Assembly (NCBI GenBank): GCA_016081115.2
Contig: JABTTQ020002610.1
Span: 806,030-870,029, forward strand
From: Rehmannia glutinosa
Lineage: Eukaryota > Streptophyta > Magnoliopsida > Lamiales > Orobanchaceae
Length of the DNA: 64,000 bases
Direction of reading: 5' to 3'
Shown: positions 1 through 11,930 of the stretch, in pieces
Layout of the letters: every line of letters begins with the position of its first letter
How positions within the stretch are numbered: the stretch's first letter is position 1
Made by a program: the position numbers and the translations under genes
The notes under the pieces: model-generated
The model's database searches: none
What the model was told of the DNA's origin: nothing
What the model saw: only the letters and a program-made list of their open reading frames with translations

Positions 1-534
1 TCAAATTTGTATCTTGATTGAATTCAATTAGAATCCAAATTTAATTTATATATTATATATTTTAAACATTATACGAGATCTTAATTGCAATCGAATAGAA
101 ATAATATAGTTAGTCGATGTATAAATATATTTACTTTCACATGTCTAGTATCATAAAGTTATTGCGGTAGAATTATAGTATTAGTCATAGCTAGTTTCAC
201 ATTTAATTCTCATTTCAAAGTCTCAAAGCATTTTTGTGTAGTTTTTAAATTGTCTTACGATGTGTTTAAACTTAAAGAATAATATATTTTTATCTAAAAA
301 AAGAACAATATGTTTTTGATTTTAATATATTTCAGCCTCAAAAGTATTTTGTCTTTAGTTTTTGTAATATCCTTAAAGTAATAATATAGTTTTGATAATT
401 TATGTGGTATGGTTATGCTTTTGTTTCATTATAGAATTCTTTAGTTAAAAATAAAATATATGAGTTTTGGATCTGAAAAATATGGGTCTGAAACACAATC
501 ATACCCAATTTTTTTGACAATTTGAATTTTTGGA
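1..534. other. AT-rich intergenic DNA
   Basis: No gene, RNA or clear repeat is visible here. The stretch is very AT-rich, with short poly-A and poly-T runs and no open frame of useful length. Confidence 0.6.
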
Positions 535-698
535 TTGACTCGAATTTTGATTCGAAAATTGACAAATCAATTCGATTAAATTCGATTCAAAATTAATCGA
601 ATTAGGATCAATTCGAATTGAGGTTTTAAAAATTACATTCGATTAATTCGATTCGAGGAAGTCGAAGAATTCAAAATTCATTTCGATGAACAACCCTA
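535..698. repeat. AATTCGATT-rich repeat, probable hAT-type MITE end
   Basis: The stretch is built from many short variants of AATTCGATT in both orientations. Its right edge reads GATGAACAACCCTA, whose reverse complement starts TAGGGTTGTTCATC, a form common at the ends of plant non-autonomous hAT elements. I could not find a matching left end or an 8-bp duplication, so it is probably truncated. The last 18 bases and the flank are repeated imperfectly at about 808-855. Confidence 0.4.
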
Positions 699-1741
699 CT
701 TTTTTCTATTGGTCGTGCAAATAGTACTCTATTGATATTCATTGTCATTTGAGTCGGTAATGAGACTTTCAATCTTTTATCAAATCTCTTTTTTTTTTCT
801 GTCTTCATTCGATGAACAACCCAGTACTTTTTCACTTGGCCGGCTAATACCTTTTTAAATGGGGGGTGTTATTAATTAATACTGATTTATCAGTTGACAT
901 AAAATACCCCTTGTACCCTTAAATCCTAGTGAAAAAGACTATAATCTCCCTGCTTGTTGCAAAATTTACATGAGTGGCGCATATAAATATGACGATCAAA
1001 AAAATGAGCGGTAAAACAAGACAATAACTTTCTCTTTGGCGGGAAAGAACCCTAGTCGACCAAAATCATTCGCAGGTATTGTCCGATTCGATTTTATGCA
1101 TTCCTCCGTCTGATTAAATTGTATTTCTTTGTAATGAAAAATTTCAGCGATTTTATATTGTTCATTTTATCTTACATCTTCTTGTATCTTTTGCGAGTAA
1201 ATCTTTCCAAGAAAGCGAGATACCAAAATCGTTTTTCCGAATCAAGGTACGATTTTTATTGTCTTATCGGATGCTCTGTAAATGATTCGAGAGATAGATG
1301 GTTTAAGTGTTTACTTGTGACAAAAGTGATTAGTTTTTTCCTGTAAACTTCATTTCTAAAATTATGGTTGGTTTTATCCCGAAATGGCGATGGATGTGAA
1401 TGTATAAGTGATGGTATATATATGTCTTTTCCCCCATGCGCAAGAATTTCCTGGTTTCATATGTATCAATGTTGAAAATTTATTTTGTATGGCTAAAAAT
1501 TATTGTGGTTCTTTTGACGAGGTAGGTAGAAAACGAAATGTTCTACCAAATCCATTTTTACTTTGATGTTTAAATTCTTTAACATTGTTTTAACCTTCTT
1601 TGTTATTTTTGTTTTACAACTTTAGTTGTGTTAAAGGTCTGGTGTGTTGATGTATTGAGTACTTTTCAGATATGAATGTTTGTTTAGGGTTTCCAAAACA
1701 TGATCTTGGTTTACTAACGATTACAATTTTCTTTCGGTGAA
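699..1741. other. no gene recognised; region upstream of the PIF pseudogene
   Basis: Between 808 and 855 there is an imperfect direct repeat of 681-725 (shared core CGATGAACAACCC). The rest is AT-rich. A 75-codon open frame at 1119-1346 has no recognisable features and is probably chance. Part of the stretch could be leader of the transposase pseudogene that follows, but I see no TATA box or splice evidence that would settle this. Confidence 0.4.
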
Positions 1742-3089
1742 AATTATAGATGGATGAAGAAGAAATTCATGTTATTGTACATGTTGAGGAACTAATGACA
1801 ACGCTCCAAATATTACTTCTCCTCTATACTTTCTATCATTTGCGTTTTATTTGAAGACGTCGTCCTCGTAGACAACTTGCCCCCCCTCGATATAGAATGC
1901 TTGACCATGTTCCGATCAAATTAAACACTTGCATCAACTTATCCATGATAGCGATACCACATGTATCCATGACTACTTGGTAGGTTATGTTTCCTTCTAG
2001 AAAATTTGGGTGGGTTAAAACGAACAAGACATGTCGAAAATCTCCGAGCAAGTCGCAATATTCATGTCTGTTTTGGCACATCATAAGAAGAATGTTGTCG
2101 TCAAATTTGACTTCAAGAGATCGGAGTTACACCATTAGCACCCACTTTAACAATGTGCTTAAAGTGTTCTAAGGCTCCACACCATTTTGTTGTCGAAACC
2201 CAAACCCGTAGGTGATGTCTGTACGATGACAAGTGGAAATGGTTAAGGTAAATTACAAACTAATTACGAACCACTAGTTGTTTCTTTTTCTTAACAGAGA
2301 ATCAAAATATTTAACATGTTTTGATGTTAACATAGGGTTGTCTAGGTGCTTTAGATGGAACCTACGTTGACGACGTGTACCTATAAATGAAAAAGCACAT
2401 TAAAGAAATCGCAAAGGGAATCATATCCACAAATGTCTTTGGCTATGTATGATCAAAACATAAAATTCATATATATTTTGTCCGGATGGGAAGGATCAGC
2501 TGCTGATAGCCGAGTTTTAAGAGATCTTTGTGACTAGGCCTAATGGTTTAAGAGTCCCCAACAAGTTAGTTGCAAATTTCGAATTAGAGTTATTTAGTGT
2601 CTATTAAAATAACATTTTAATCGGAGTTCATGAGTTCAATTTTTCACAGATTCCCAATAATAAGATGCTAATTTATTTTTAGGAAATTACTACTTGTGTG
2701 ACTGTGGATATACAAATGGACCTGGCTTTCTTACACCATACAAAGACGTTAGGTACCATTTAGATGAGTGAGGGTCGGGCTCGTCAGCTCCACAAAACTA
2801 TAGGGAATTATTCAACCTTAGACATGCCATGGCTCGCAACATAATAGAGAGGTGTTTTGGTTTGTTGCAACAGCGGTGGGCTATCTTAAGAAGTAAGCAG
2901 TTTTACCCTGTCAAAACACAGAACGGCATAATTATGGCATGTTGTCTTCTCCAGAATTATATTCGGACAGCTATGGTGGTTGATCCACTAGAAGACGAGG
3001 TCCCTGAGTATATGGTTGGCAAAAATAACGATGCACCTGATCCTGACTATGTTGATGTTGTAGAGTTTTCCCAAATCTGGACTAACTAG
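1742..3089 (+). pseudogene. PIF/Harbinger-type transposase, broken
   Basis: Remnant of a PIF/Harbinger DDE transposase (HARBI1-like superfamily), the nuclease that cuts and joins the element ends. Homology is recognisable in pieces on all three plus frames. In order: an arginine-rich N-terminal stretch near 1853; GVTISTHFN-like text near 2120; LGALDGTYV at about 2342-2368; SGWEGSAADSRVLRD near 2480-2525; LCDCGYTNGPGF near 2694-2730; and ARNIIERCFGLL at 2832-2867. All three catalytic codons are still present: Asp 2354-2356, Asp 2700-2702 and Glu 2847-2849. Several frameshifts and stops separate them, so no full protein is made. A probable intron lies at about 2568-2680, inside the catalytic domain. 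The last 86 codons (2829-3089) are open. A Myb-like ORF follows on the same strand, the normal partner arrangement in this superfamily. Terminal repeats and a TTA/TAA duplication were not found. Confidence 0.85.
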
Positions 3090-3458
3090 CGTGATGACTT
3101 AGCTCATCCATGTACAATCAATGGAGAGCCTAAGATAGTGCAAAGCATTGTTTGCAAATTTAAACAAACATTGATTGTAAAGAACATGAACCAAGTTTTC
3201 TGTTCTTTTGTATGTTATTGCTGGACAAGAACATCTTAGTTGTATTAGTCAATTTGAGACAATTAATATATGTATGATTGAAGAATGTATGATTTGTATG
3301 TGGATAAAGGCTTTTGAAGAATCCGTGTTTGCTTTGTAATTATCATTGTATGATGAAATCGTATGGATGATAATCATGTGGTTGTTTTTTTCCAAGTTTT
3401 TTAAAGTGCATATTTGGACCTGTGATGTCATATTATGGAATTATGTAGGCAACATTCA

Positions 3459-4482
3459 ATGGAGTCAACTGGACAAAATGTTCCTAAACCACCGACGGCA
3501 CGAAAAAATACTACTCATAGCAGGCGTTCTTGGACAACCCAAGAGGAGCATGTCCTTCTGCATGCCCTAAAGGAGGCCATAGTCCGAGGCTGGAAATGTG
3601 ATAATGGCTTCAAAAGTGGGTATCAAGTTGCTTTGGAGCAATCAATGCAAAAAGCGTTTCCAGGTACTAATTTACGAGCAATACCACATATCAGTTTGAA
3701 AATCCACATATGGAAGAAGGACTACGGTTCATTGAGTTCAATGCTTCGCCTTTCTGGGTTTGCATGGAAAGATTCAGCTCACACATTGATTGTCAAAGAT
3801 GAGGCATGGAATGACTACGTTAGGGTAACAATGAATTCTATGACCTGATGTACACGTATGTGTATATTATGACATTGTTATTTGTTGTATTAAAATTTTA
3901 ACTTGTTTGCAGAGTGATCCAAATGCAAAGACAATGCGATTCAAATATTGGCCATATTACAAAGACTGGTGTGAAATCTTGGGAAGGATAGAGCGATGGA
4001 CAAAATTTCAAGGTTTTGATGACGTTATTTAGGATATTCTAAGTGGACATCAAGCTGTCGAGGAGGAAAACGTTCTGGAAAATACCTCCCATACTCCTTC
4101 TCCAAGTAGCGAGGCAGATGGTACGTCTGCTTTCCGGGGTGAAGGTAGCGGGACTACGAAAAGTAAGACGTGTAACAAAAGAAAAACAAGTGACGACCCC
4201 TAGAGGCATAATTCCTAAACGTAATGACTTCATTCCTACGGATAAAGAATCAAGGTTGGGTGACATAAAGACGCATAATGGATTTGAGCAAGATGCTTGA
4301 GCCAAAAGGGTGGCCGTGTTCGATGCTCTCAATGAAATTCAATTCATATCAGTTGAGAATAAGATTGTTGTGTCCAAGCGATTGTGCGGTGATGCTAAGG
4401 ACATGGACCATTTTTTCAGCCTATCATCTGAGAACATGGCTGTTATGGTATGCATGATATGCGAGGGCAAGATCTGATACTA
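3459..4482 (+). pseudogene. Myb/SANT-like partner ORF of PIF/Harbinger, broken
   Basis: Myb/SANT-like domain protein (Myb_DNA-bind_3 type) of the kind PIF/Harbinger elements carry beside the transposase, where it helps bind element ends and import the transposase into the nucleus. Exon 1 (to 3824) holds the domain: RRSWTTQEEHVLLHALKE, then a central IWKKDYGSL, then SGFAWKDSAHTLIV and DEAWNDYV. A GT at 3825 and an AG at 3911-3912 bound an 88-bp intron. Exon 2 begins SDPNAKTMRFKYWPYYKDW. A frame loss follows near 3980, and an in-frame TAG lies at about 4030. After a serine/threonine-rich linker, a conserved tail (SKRLCGDAKDMDHFF) is readable to about 4482 after more frame changes. I prefer the Met at 3459, because 3435-3458 looks like intron/acceptor sequence, although an upstream in-frame Met exists at 3435. 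Certainly non-functional as a whole. Confidence 0.75.
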
Positions 4483-5434
4483 GGGGTGATGTCGTATGGA
4501 TGTTTTGTAAAAAAAACAAATTGTTAATTCTGTTTTGTTCTGTTTAATACTCTAGTAACTACTGGTTAATTTGAAGGTCATCTTATGGATGCCTTTTTTT
4601 TGTGATGGAATTGCATATATAGTGAATGTAAGACATGTTCTTTAACAAAAGCATGTCTTTCTATTCAGTTCGCAAATTCGGGTATTTTGATTATCTTGTT
4701 CGTACCCTACTCGTGCCATATGGCATGTAAATGGTGCAAAGTATTTTGTATATTATTCCAGTCTTTATGCTTCAGACCTAAATTTAGTGTATCAAATTGT
4801 AGTCGAACTATGTTTTTTTGTATTAGACAAAATGCGAGGGCAAATTTGTATTATATGCTTATGATTTGACCATTCAATACTCATCTGTGGTTTAAAGATT
4901 AAATGAAACTTGACTTAAAAATGGCAAAAGCAAAGAAAGGATACTCGATAAAAAAGTACAGGCACTAATGTTTGTTTGTGTCCCTTGATTTGGTTGTGCA
5001 TTGATTCCATGTGGCCGTCAAATGTCATTCCATGCATTTATTTAGCACGTAAACATGATGGCTTTTCGGATAACCATTACATACCCACCGCTTTGTGGGA
5101 GATTCATAGAATTTAATACAAATCTTATGGATGTGAACAGACACAATCAATTGAATGCTTTTATTTCCTATTTAAGGAAGGCGGAGCTTAGTCATTTTCA
5201 TACATATTGTTATATGTATTTGTAAACTCTGAAACAGACAACACCGAAGCCGTAGTGGTAAGAGGTGAGTTTAATTATCATAAAAATTCTTTTTCTTATG
5301 ATTTGCTCTTGTAAAGTCTCTTTGCCTTCCATTGTTACTTCTTATTTTCGTTCTCTTTATGTCTTCATAAATTACCACAAATTATTTGACAATAGAGATG
5401 GTACACACGAAAGAATCAGGTCATTAAGAACAAC
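4483..5434. other. intergenic; 3' flank of PIF ORF and upstream region of the Myb-like gene
   Basis: No coding region is recognised. The stretch separates two plus-strand Myb/SANT-like units and could contain the end of the Harbinger element and the promoter of the next gene. No terminal inverted repeat was found. Confidence 0.4.
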
Positions 5435-5950
5435 ATGAGTGGGCCTGGATGGACCGAAGCTGAAGAAGACCAATGCTACCGGCTGTTCTTCCGTCATTGT
5501 CAGTTAACGAAGGACATAGCAAACCCCGCCGCTTTCAACGACATCTTTCTTCCACTTACTCACGAACTATCCGTCAAATGCAGACAAAACTTCGAGACAT
5601 CTGCCGTGAAGGAGCGGATTCATATGTTCAGAACTCATTTCAAGGATTTCTGTGATTTCATAAAGCTTCCAGGAGTTCACTACGATATGTTTCGCAACAA
5701 AGTCACCGCCTCAAATGAGTACTATGAACATATTGGAGTGGTAAGAAACAGTTTATATGAATATTCCACTTACATTGGTTTTCCAGTTGCATTAGTTAAC
5801 ATGTGCATTTAAATATATATAGGAGAGCAATATCAACCGGTTCTTCCGCAATTACGGCTTCCCCCGTTAGAGCGAATGCTTCTATGTCTTCAACATAAGA
5901 AAGGCTGCCACCATTGACTTCAATGGTGTGCTTGGGTACACACGAGACCT
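5435..5950 (+). pseudogene. Myb/SANT-like gene, 5' part, split by a retrotransposon
   Basis: First part of a Myb/SANT-like domain gene (similar in type to L10-interacting MYB-domain proteins and to Harbinger ORF1). Exon 1 (5435-5740, 102 codons) opens MSGPGWTEAEEDQCYRLFF and ends EYYEHIGV, covering the domain from its first tryptophan to the glycine/valine-rich end. An intron lies at 5741-5822 (GTAAGA...TATATAG). Exon 2 starts at 5823 with ESNINRFFRNYGFP, carries one in-frame TAG at 5868-5870, and runs on in the same frame to 5950. There it meets the LTR of the outer Athila-like element. The frame continues at 28033, after the element. Target-site duplication: GACCT at 5946-5950 against GACCA at 28033-28037. 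The gene is therefore dead twice over: one nonsense codon and a 22-kb insertion. Whether it was a host gene or part of the Harbinger element upstream is open. Confidence 0.75.
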
Positions 5951-7406
5951 TGTTCGCCTTATTTTTTGGCTTCACCGCAAGTGTACGGTGCAGTTTATAG
6001 AATAAGGTTAGCAAGGTTGAATCCACAGGGACTAATAAATTATTGTACTAAGTACTGGATTGTAATAGCCTTATTATTATGTAGACGATCGAAAGTTGAT
6101 GGATTGGTTTTGTAAACTAAAACGAGAATTTATCCTAAAATAAACAAAGTAAATAGTGATTCAAAGATTAAGAAGATGAAAGGATTCCTGGGTTATGGTT
6201 TCAGTTAATATCCCATTTTATTATCAGATTAATCAAACCAAAGTTATATGTATTCTTCCCTATAGAACAATCACATAAGTAATTTACCCTCTCTCTTGAG
6301 ATGCATGTAAAAGCGTTGATTGGAATATCTATGCTAGCATCTCTACTCAACATGAGATATCCAACTCCCAAAAGCACAAAAGATTAAATATCCTCATAAA
6401 TATTCACAGACTTCTCAATCATGCAAATATTCATGTCAAGTACTCACAGATCTAGTATTGAAACTCATCTGTTCGAACTATGAATCAATACATCAAACCA
6501 TGTTAAACCAAAGGCCTTTTGATAAAACAAGAATTAAAACAAAGTACTCGAATAGGGTTGGAAATAATAACTTCAATTGTAATTAATCATCAAATAAAAA
6601 TATCCATTAACCTACTCCCAAACCCGGGAATCACAAGATGTTTAGCCAGACATAGAAAACAAATAATTCATAGACAAATTATCCATGTTCATGTCTAACT
6701 AATTGAAAATAAAGATACTTATGGAATGCGAAGACTGGGGACGTTGGTGATCTCTCGATCTATCTTCAATCCTCAAGCGTGTTGTTGTTGCCTTGATCGA
6801 TCTCCCAATTCTCCAGTGGAAAATTGCTCTTTTCTCTATATTTTAGGGCAAAAGTCAGCATATTTTCGTTGTGGCCGCCTCATCTCTAATTGTACTTCGT
6901 TCGGGTCGAAACCTAGTTCAAAACTAGTCAAACTCTATTTTCCCACACAGCGCACGAGCCGTGAGCCTAGCGCACGCCCAACCCATGCTAGGTGCCACAG
7001 AAATTTCCAATCATTTGAAGGACGCACGGCGGTGCGCATCACGCACGACCAAAGCACGTGCGTATGATCGAAGCTCAATTCTTAGTTTTGGCTAGCGCAC
7101 CGGGTCATGCTTGGGACGACGCCCTTCCTGCACACTGTTGGAACTTATACTTGTCCATTTTCTTCCGTTTCGCTTGAGTTTGTCCGACTTCTTCCCAATT
7201 CAACTCCAAACTTCATACTTTACTTCAAGTATCGGCGTTCTTTATCACAATCTTTGAGAATTATTGCCAAAATGAGCAAAACAAGCAAAACATCATACAT
7301 TTTCCACAAAACAGTAATAAAGCCCCTTTTACTCATGTAATGCATGCATATCAACTAATTCTAGCTACAATTAAGCCCAAAATACATGCAAAACACATAT
7401 CAATCA
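5951..7406 (-). repeat. 3' LTR of the outer Athila-like element
   Basis: 1456-bp LTR, clearly alignable along its whole length with 26556-28032. On the plus strand it starts TGTTCGCCTTATT and ends ATATCAATCA. It contains a GC-rich zone at about 6944-7110 with many CACG and CGTG blocks, including the palindrome GCACGTGC near 7047-7054. The two LTRs differ by scattered substitutions and small indels, more than in the inner element. Confidence 0.85.
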
Positions 7407-8478
7407 AACCCCGAACTTAAAGCTTGTGGTCCGGTCAATACTTTATACTCAAGACAAAACACAAATGGGGTAATGAAGAGCAACTCAAGAACAACGCATC
7501 ACAATTCATGTTGTTTATCCCTAGACACCAAACAACAAATCAGCCAAGCTTGAATATCTAACATAGAGCACAAGTCAATTAAAACCATGGTAAATACTTC
7601 AAATCACGCTTCTCATGGATAAAGTGTATACTCTCCTCTCTAGAATAATAAGGGACGTGTATTCGCTCAAATCATATCAATGTTGAAGAATTACCATATA
7701 CTTGCAAATCGTCTCACATCTCCGCCACTCGATTGCATGCAATTCATAAATCAAAAAGGACTTTGCTTTTGGTTGTAATGAAGGCTCTTTGGTTAAGGTA
7801 GGGAAATATGGAGAAAGTGACTCAAATTCAAGCGTATGGATTGGTAAGCACATCTTTTTCTCAATCAACTATTCTCATTCAAATCAAATATGCACCCCAA
7901 TTACCTCTTATTCTTATCATATCTCTTTTTCTCCCTTTATTTAATCTGCTCTCTTTCGCCTTACATCATAATCATCTGCCTATAAATTCATTTAAGGCCA
8001 ACTCACATATGCAGTCGATTTTTTTTCCGACTCTTTTGTGAGTATATCCTCATTTTTCCTCTTTTTTTATCCCCACATCCAACGTGCACACCATTATCTA
8101 AATTTCGATATCCTCATATTCAACCTTTATTCAATCCCCTTACTTAATGTTATACGTTCAAGCTTAGGGTAATGAGATATATCAATTTTAAGGCTTGAAA
8201 TGTGGCTACCAAAAATCGGGCAATAGGCTCAAATTGGCTAACTAGGGAAATTAAATTTCATTAGGTAGGCAAAAGGCTTGAAAGGCTTAATAAACATGGC
8301 CTAAAATCATCTTCATAAATTGCATGCAACATGTGACTTCAACAAAGATACCAGAGCAAGTTCTAGAATTCATATCAACATGAATGACACACTCAATCAA
8401 CAAACAAAACTGCATATAATGAAAGCAGTAAAGGCTCAAAAAGCTCATAGGCTTGTAATTGCATAATTCAAAGTATAT
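7407..8478 (-). other. 3' non-coding internal region of the outer element
   Basis: Sequence between the 3' LTR and the point where the inner element was inserted. It starts (minus-strand sense) upstream of the polypurine tract. No gene is recognised. It is rich in short AT words and interrupted open frames. Its continuation on the other side of the inner element begins at 22110. The last five bases, TATAT (8474-8478), are the duplicated target. Confidence 0.6.
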
Positions 8479-10289
8479 TGATAAGTGCATTTTTGTTCAC
8501 ATTTTCTTAAACCTTTTTAGATAATTTTTCTAACTTTTTAGTTCATTAATCAATAAAATCAAGAAAAATCACATTGGCTTGTTTTGAATGATGAAGGTAA
8601 AGACTTGAAGCAAATTCGTATGATTTTCGTATGAAAATACGAACAAAAACAAAGTCTAAAAGAAGGCAAGAAGACTCAATCTCGTGCAGAACACACCCCT
8701 AGTGTGTTGGAAAACATGGCCATGCTTCAAAAGGAAGGAAAACAAGAAAAACAGAAAAACACGCCCGGGCCGTGCTTACAAAGCACGGCCGTGTGTTTCC
8801 ACACGCAAATCGACAAAAACACGCCCAAACCGTGTTTAAAAGCACACCGCCGGAAAATCCAATTTTTGCGAAGAAAACACGGCTGGTCGTGTTTATAACA
8901 CTGGCCGTGTTCGTCAAATTTGACGAACACGGCCTGGCCGTTCTTTTAAAGCACGGCCGTGTTTTCCTCCACTCAAGCAATTTTTCTTCTTTTGGCGGAA
9001 ATAATGGAGACTTTTGCTTTTTGACAACCTTTGAGCAACTTTCACACCTCATCTTGCTACACCAAAATTCAATTTCCTCCTCAATGGTCATGGGGACACA
9101 ATGATTCAACCAACTCAACCAATGGAAGTGAAGTATGATCATGTGTATACAATGATTCAACCAACTCAACCATAAATGTGCACACAATGATTCAACTAAC
9201 AAGCATGGAAATGGGGCATTTGTTAATATGGTATTTCACAAGATGGTGCTTATAAAAGCCAAGAGTTTGAGTTGGAAAATCATTCATGTAATATTCATTC
9301 ATATAGAGATTCATTGTGTTTAACATTTTGAGTGGAATTGGGATCAAGAGGTCTTGGAGGAGTAAGCTTGTAGCAACATTGGAGAAGAAGGCTTGGATCA
9401 ACATCATCTATCAAAGGAATAAGTCATTGAGATTTTGAGAAAGATAAGTACACCATGTCTACAACACTTAAATCTTCTTGTGTAATTTATTCTTTTGTCA
9501 AAATCATGAGTAGCTAAACTAATAGTGTTTGAATGTAATGAACTCTAGAATGGATTTGTGATTAAGGTTTGTATGTTTTTAATAAAATTCTCATGTCTTG
9601 TGTGATTCACTTATATCATGTTTATTTCATTCAAGTTGATATTTAGGTATATTAATTTGATATCTATTCCTCATCGGATAATCGAGAGATTTATGGTGGG
9701 AAAGAACCTATATAAGTGAAAAGAGTTGCATGCAATCCTAGATATAGGACGACATAAATCTTCTGAATTAGGGTCAAACCTAATATGGGAATTCATAAAT
9801 CGTTATAATGCAATTTTGGGGGTTTTAACTAGAAAGAGATTTCAGTTAATCAACTTGAAATTAGGAGTTTTTCGCCTTGAGAAAGGGTTTAACTTAAATC
9901 GGGAATTTCTACGGTCCACATAACATGAGATTTTATTAAAAGAGGTTGGTTTTTGCTTAAGGGCTTATGGTTGTATTTTTATCTTAATTGAATCACAAAA
10001 ACATTCTAGAGGGATTTACATTCAACACATTTCTATCTCTTGATTTCTCATTCTACAATCTATTTTTATTTGATTTCTTTTTGTAAGTTGCAATTATCTT
10101 AAATTCTCTATTTTTCATTTTTCATTTTAACAAACAAAACTCTGAAAATTACTAGATTAGATAACAAAAAGACGGTAATTATTAGTACTTATAATCCTCG
10201 TGGGAATGACACTCGGTACTCAATAATCTATACTACAAAACGATAGGTGCACTTGCCTATGGTTTTCTAGAGTAGCTTTTGAGCCATCA
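8479..10289 (+). repeat. 5' LTR of the inner Athila-like element
   Basis: 1811-bp LTR starting TGATAAGTGC and ending GAGCCATCA, matched by 20311-22109. The zone 8690-8960 is packed with ACACGGCCGTG-type words. It includes a perfect 32-bp palindrome at 8903-8934, centred on CAAATTTG. Outside this zone differences from the 3' LTR are few, for example a 4-bp indel near 9645. Confidence 0.9.
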
Positions 10290-10295
10290 AGTTTT

Positions 10296-10312
10296 TGGCG
10301 CCGTTGCCGGGG
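10296..10312 (+). other. primer-binding site, tRNA-Asp
   Basis: TGGCGCCGTTGCCGGGG lies 6 bases after the 5' LTR. It is complementary to the 3' end of plant tRNA-Asp(GUC) including CCA. This primer is usual for Athila-type elements. It would start minus-strand DNA synthesis. Confidence 0.9.
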
Positions 10313-10440
10313 ATTGTAATATTAAGAACACCTTATTTTTGTTAATTTAATCATTTTTTTATTTTCATCAATTGTCTTTCTAGGTATCTATCTTTGTAAG
10401 TCTTGGATTATACTTATCCTCCTTGTTTACCACACAGTGC

Positions 10441-11930
10441 ATGCCTACTCGCGCCGAATTTGAAGCGAGACCGCCAGTAGCAACACGAGAGGAAAGTATT
10501 AGTACGGACCACGAGGAGGATACTAACGAAAGCAAGGATCCCGATATGGCGGATGAACAACAAAGAACCATATACGACTACGCCAAGACATCTATGGACG
10601 GTACGTCGTCTAGTATCGTAAGGCCCATTTGTTGCGCCAATAATTTGAAATCAAACCGAATGTCATTCAAATGGTGCAACAATTTGTTCAATTAAATTGA
10701 CCCTACCGGACGAAGATCCAAATAATCATATCGCGAATTTCCTCGAAATTTGCGATACTTTCAAAATAAATGGAGTCTCCGACGATGTCATCCGCTTACG
10801 CTTGTTCCCATTTACTCTTCGGGGACGGGCTAAACAATGGCTAAACACTTTACCGAAGGGAACAATCACAACATGGAGCATTATGGCGGAAAAATTCCTT
10901 CTAAAGTATTTCCCACCCGCTAAAACCGCACGATTGAGAAATGAGATCTCTTCATTCACTCAAGAGGACGATGAAACCTTGTACGACACTTGGGAGAGAT
11001 TCAAAGAATTGCTGCGAAAATGCCCACATCATGGTCTTCCCATTTGGATGCAAGTCCAAACATTTTACAACGGGTTACTCTCATCGACAAAGCAGATGAT
11101 TGATGCGGCGGCGGGGGAACATTGAACAATAAAACACCCGAAGCCGCCCAAGATCTCATAGAAGGAATGGCCATGAATGGCTATCAATGGCAATCCGTAC
11201 GAGGAAAAACCAACAGGTCAGTGGGAGTATATAATGCGGACGCGGTGGTTACACTAGCCGCACGGTGCCGAAGCTCGACTCGGAAAATCGACGGGTTGGC
11301 GGCTCAAAACCACCACCACAACAAGCCTTCTCATGCGAGACTTGTGGAGGATCACACAACCATCAAGATTGCCCTCACGCGATACCGCCGCATGAACAAG
11401 TGGATTATCTAGGTAATCAATCTCGACCCTTTCAAAATAATCCTTTCAGTAACACTTATAATCCAGGTTGGAGTCAACACCCGAACTTTAGTTGGGGAAA
11501 TCAAGGTCAATGAAGCCTAATCCAAACGCACTCCCAATTGATACGCACCTCCCGGTTTCCAATCGCGAAAACCAAGTTTGGAGGACTTCTTGTCCAAATT
11601 CGTCAAACAACGGAAACTTGTTTCACGGCCACCGAAACATCCTTAAGGAACCAAGAAGCATCTATTCGCAACTTGGAAAATCAAATTGGTCAAATTGCCA
11701 AAATGATCTTGAAAGGCCACAAGGAGCTTACCTAGCAACACCGAGCCAAATCGAGAGAGAACAGGGTAAAAGCAATTACTCTAAGGAGTGGAACAAAGCT
11801 AGAGGAAGCACGGATGCGGGAGGGAACCCACACCCATACAACAAAAAGATGAAGGTATCCAAGGAAACAAAAGAAAATGGTACCGGAATTCCAACCACCT
11901 ATTCCGTATCCAAGTCGATTGCGTAAGGAC
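10441..11930 (+). pseudogene. gag of the inner Athila-like element, frameshifted
   Basis: Capsid-type gag protein of a Ty3/gypsy element, which packages the RNA. The first piece (Met at 10441, MPTRAEFEARPPVATRE) is a polar N-terminal region. A frameshift and stop near 10690 precede the best conserved part (10697-11125). That part is the retrotransposon gag domain, with ICDTFKINGVSDD, RAKQWLNTLPKGTITTW, AEKFLLKYFPPAKTARLRNE and ERFKELLRKCPHHGL. After another break at 11124, AMNGYQW is readable near 11170. A glutamine/asparagine-rich stretch (NPFSNTYNPGWSQHPNFSWG) follows near 11450. No CCHC zinc knuckle is seen; the closest feature is a Cys-rich CETCGGSHNHQDC around 11340. The last part to 11930 is a polar linker before the protease region. 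At least four frame changes make the product non-functional. Confidence 0.85.

Noticed and set aside
8699..9202. Cysteine/histidine-rich open frames in the LTR (and their copy near 20532-21020)
   Set aside because: They lie inside the LTR palindromic zone, on both strands and in several frames, and arise from CACG/CGTG repeats.
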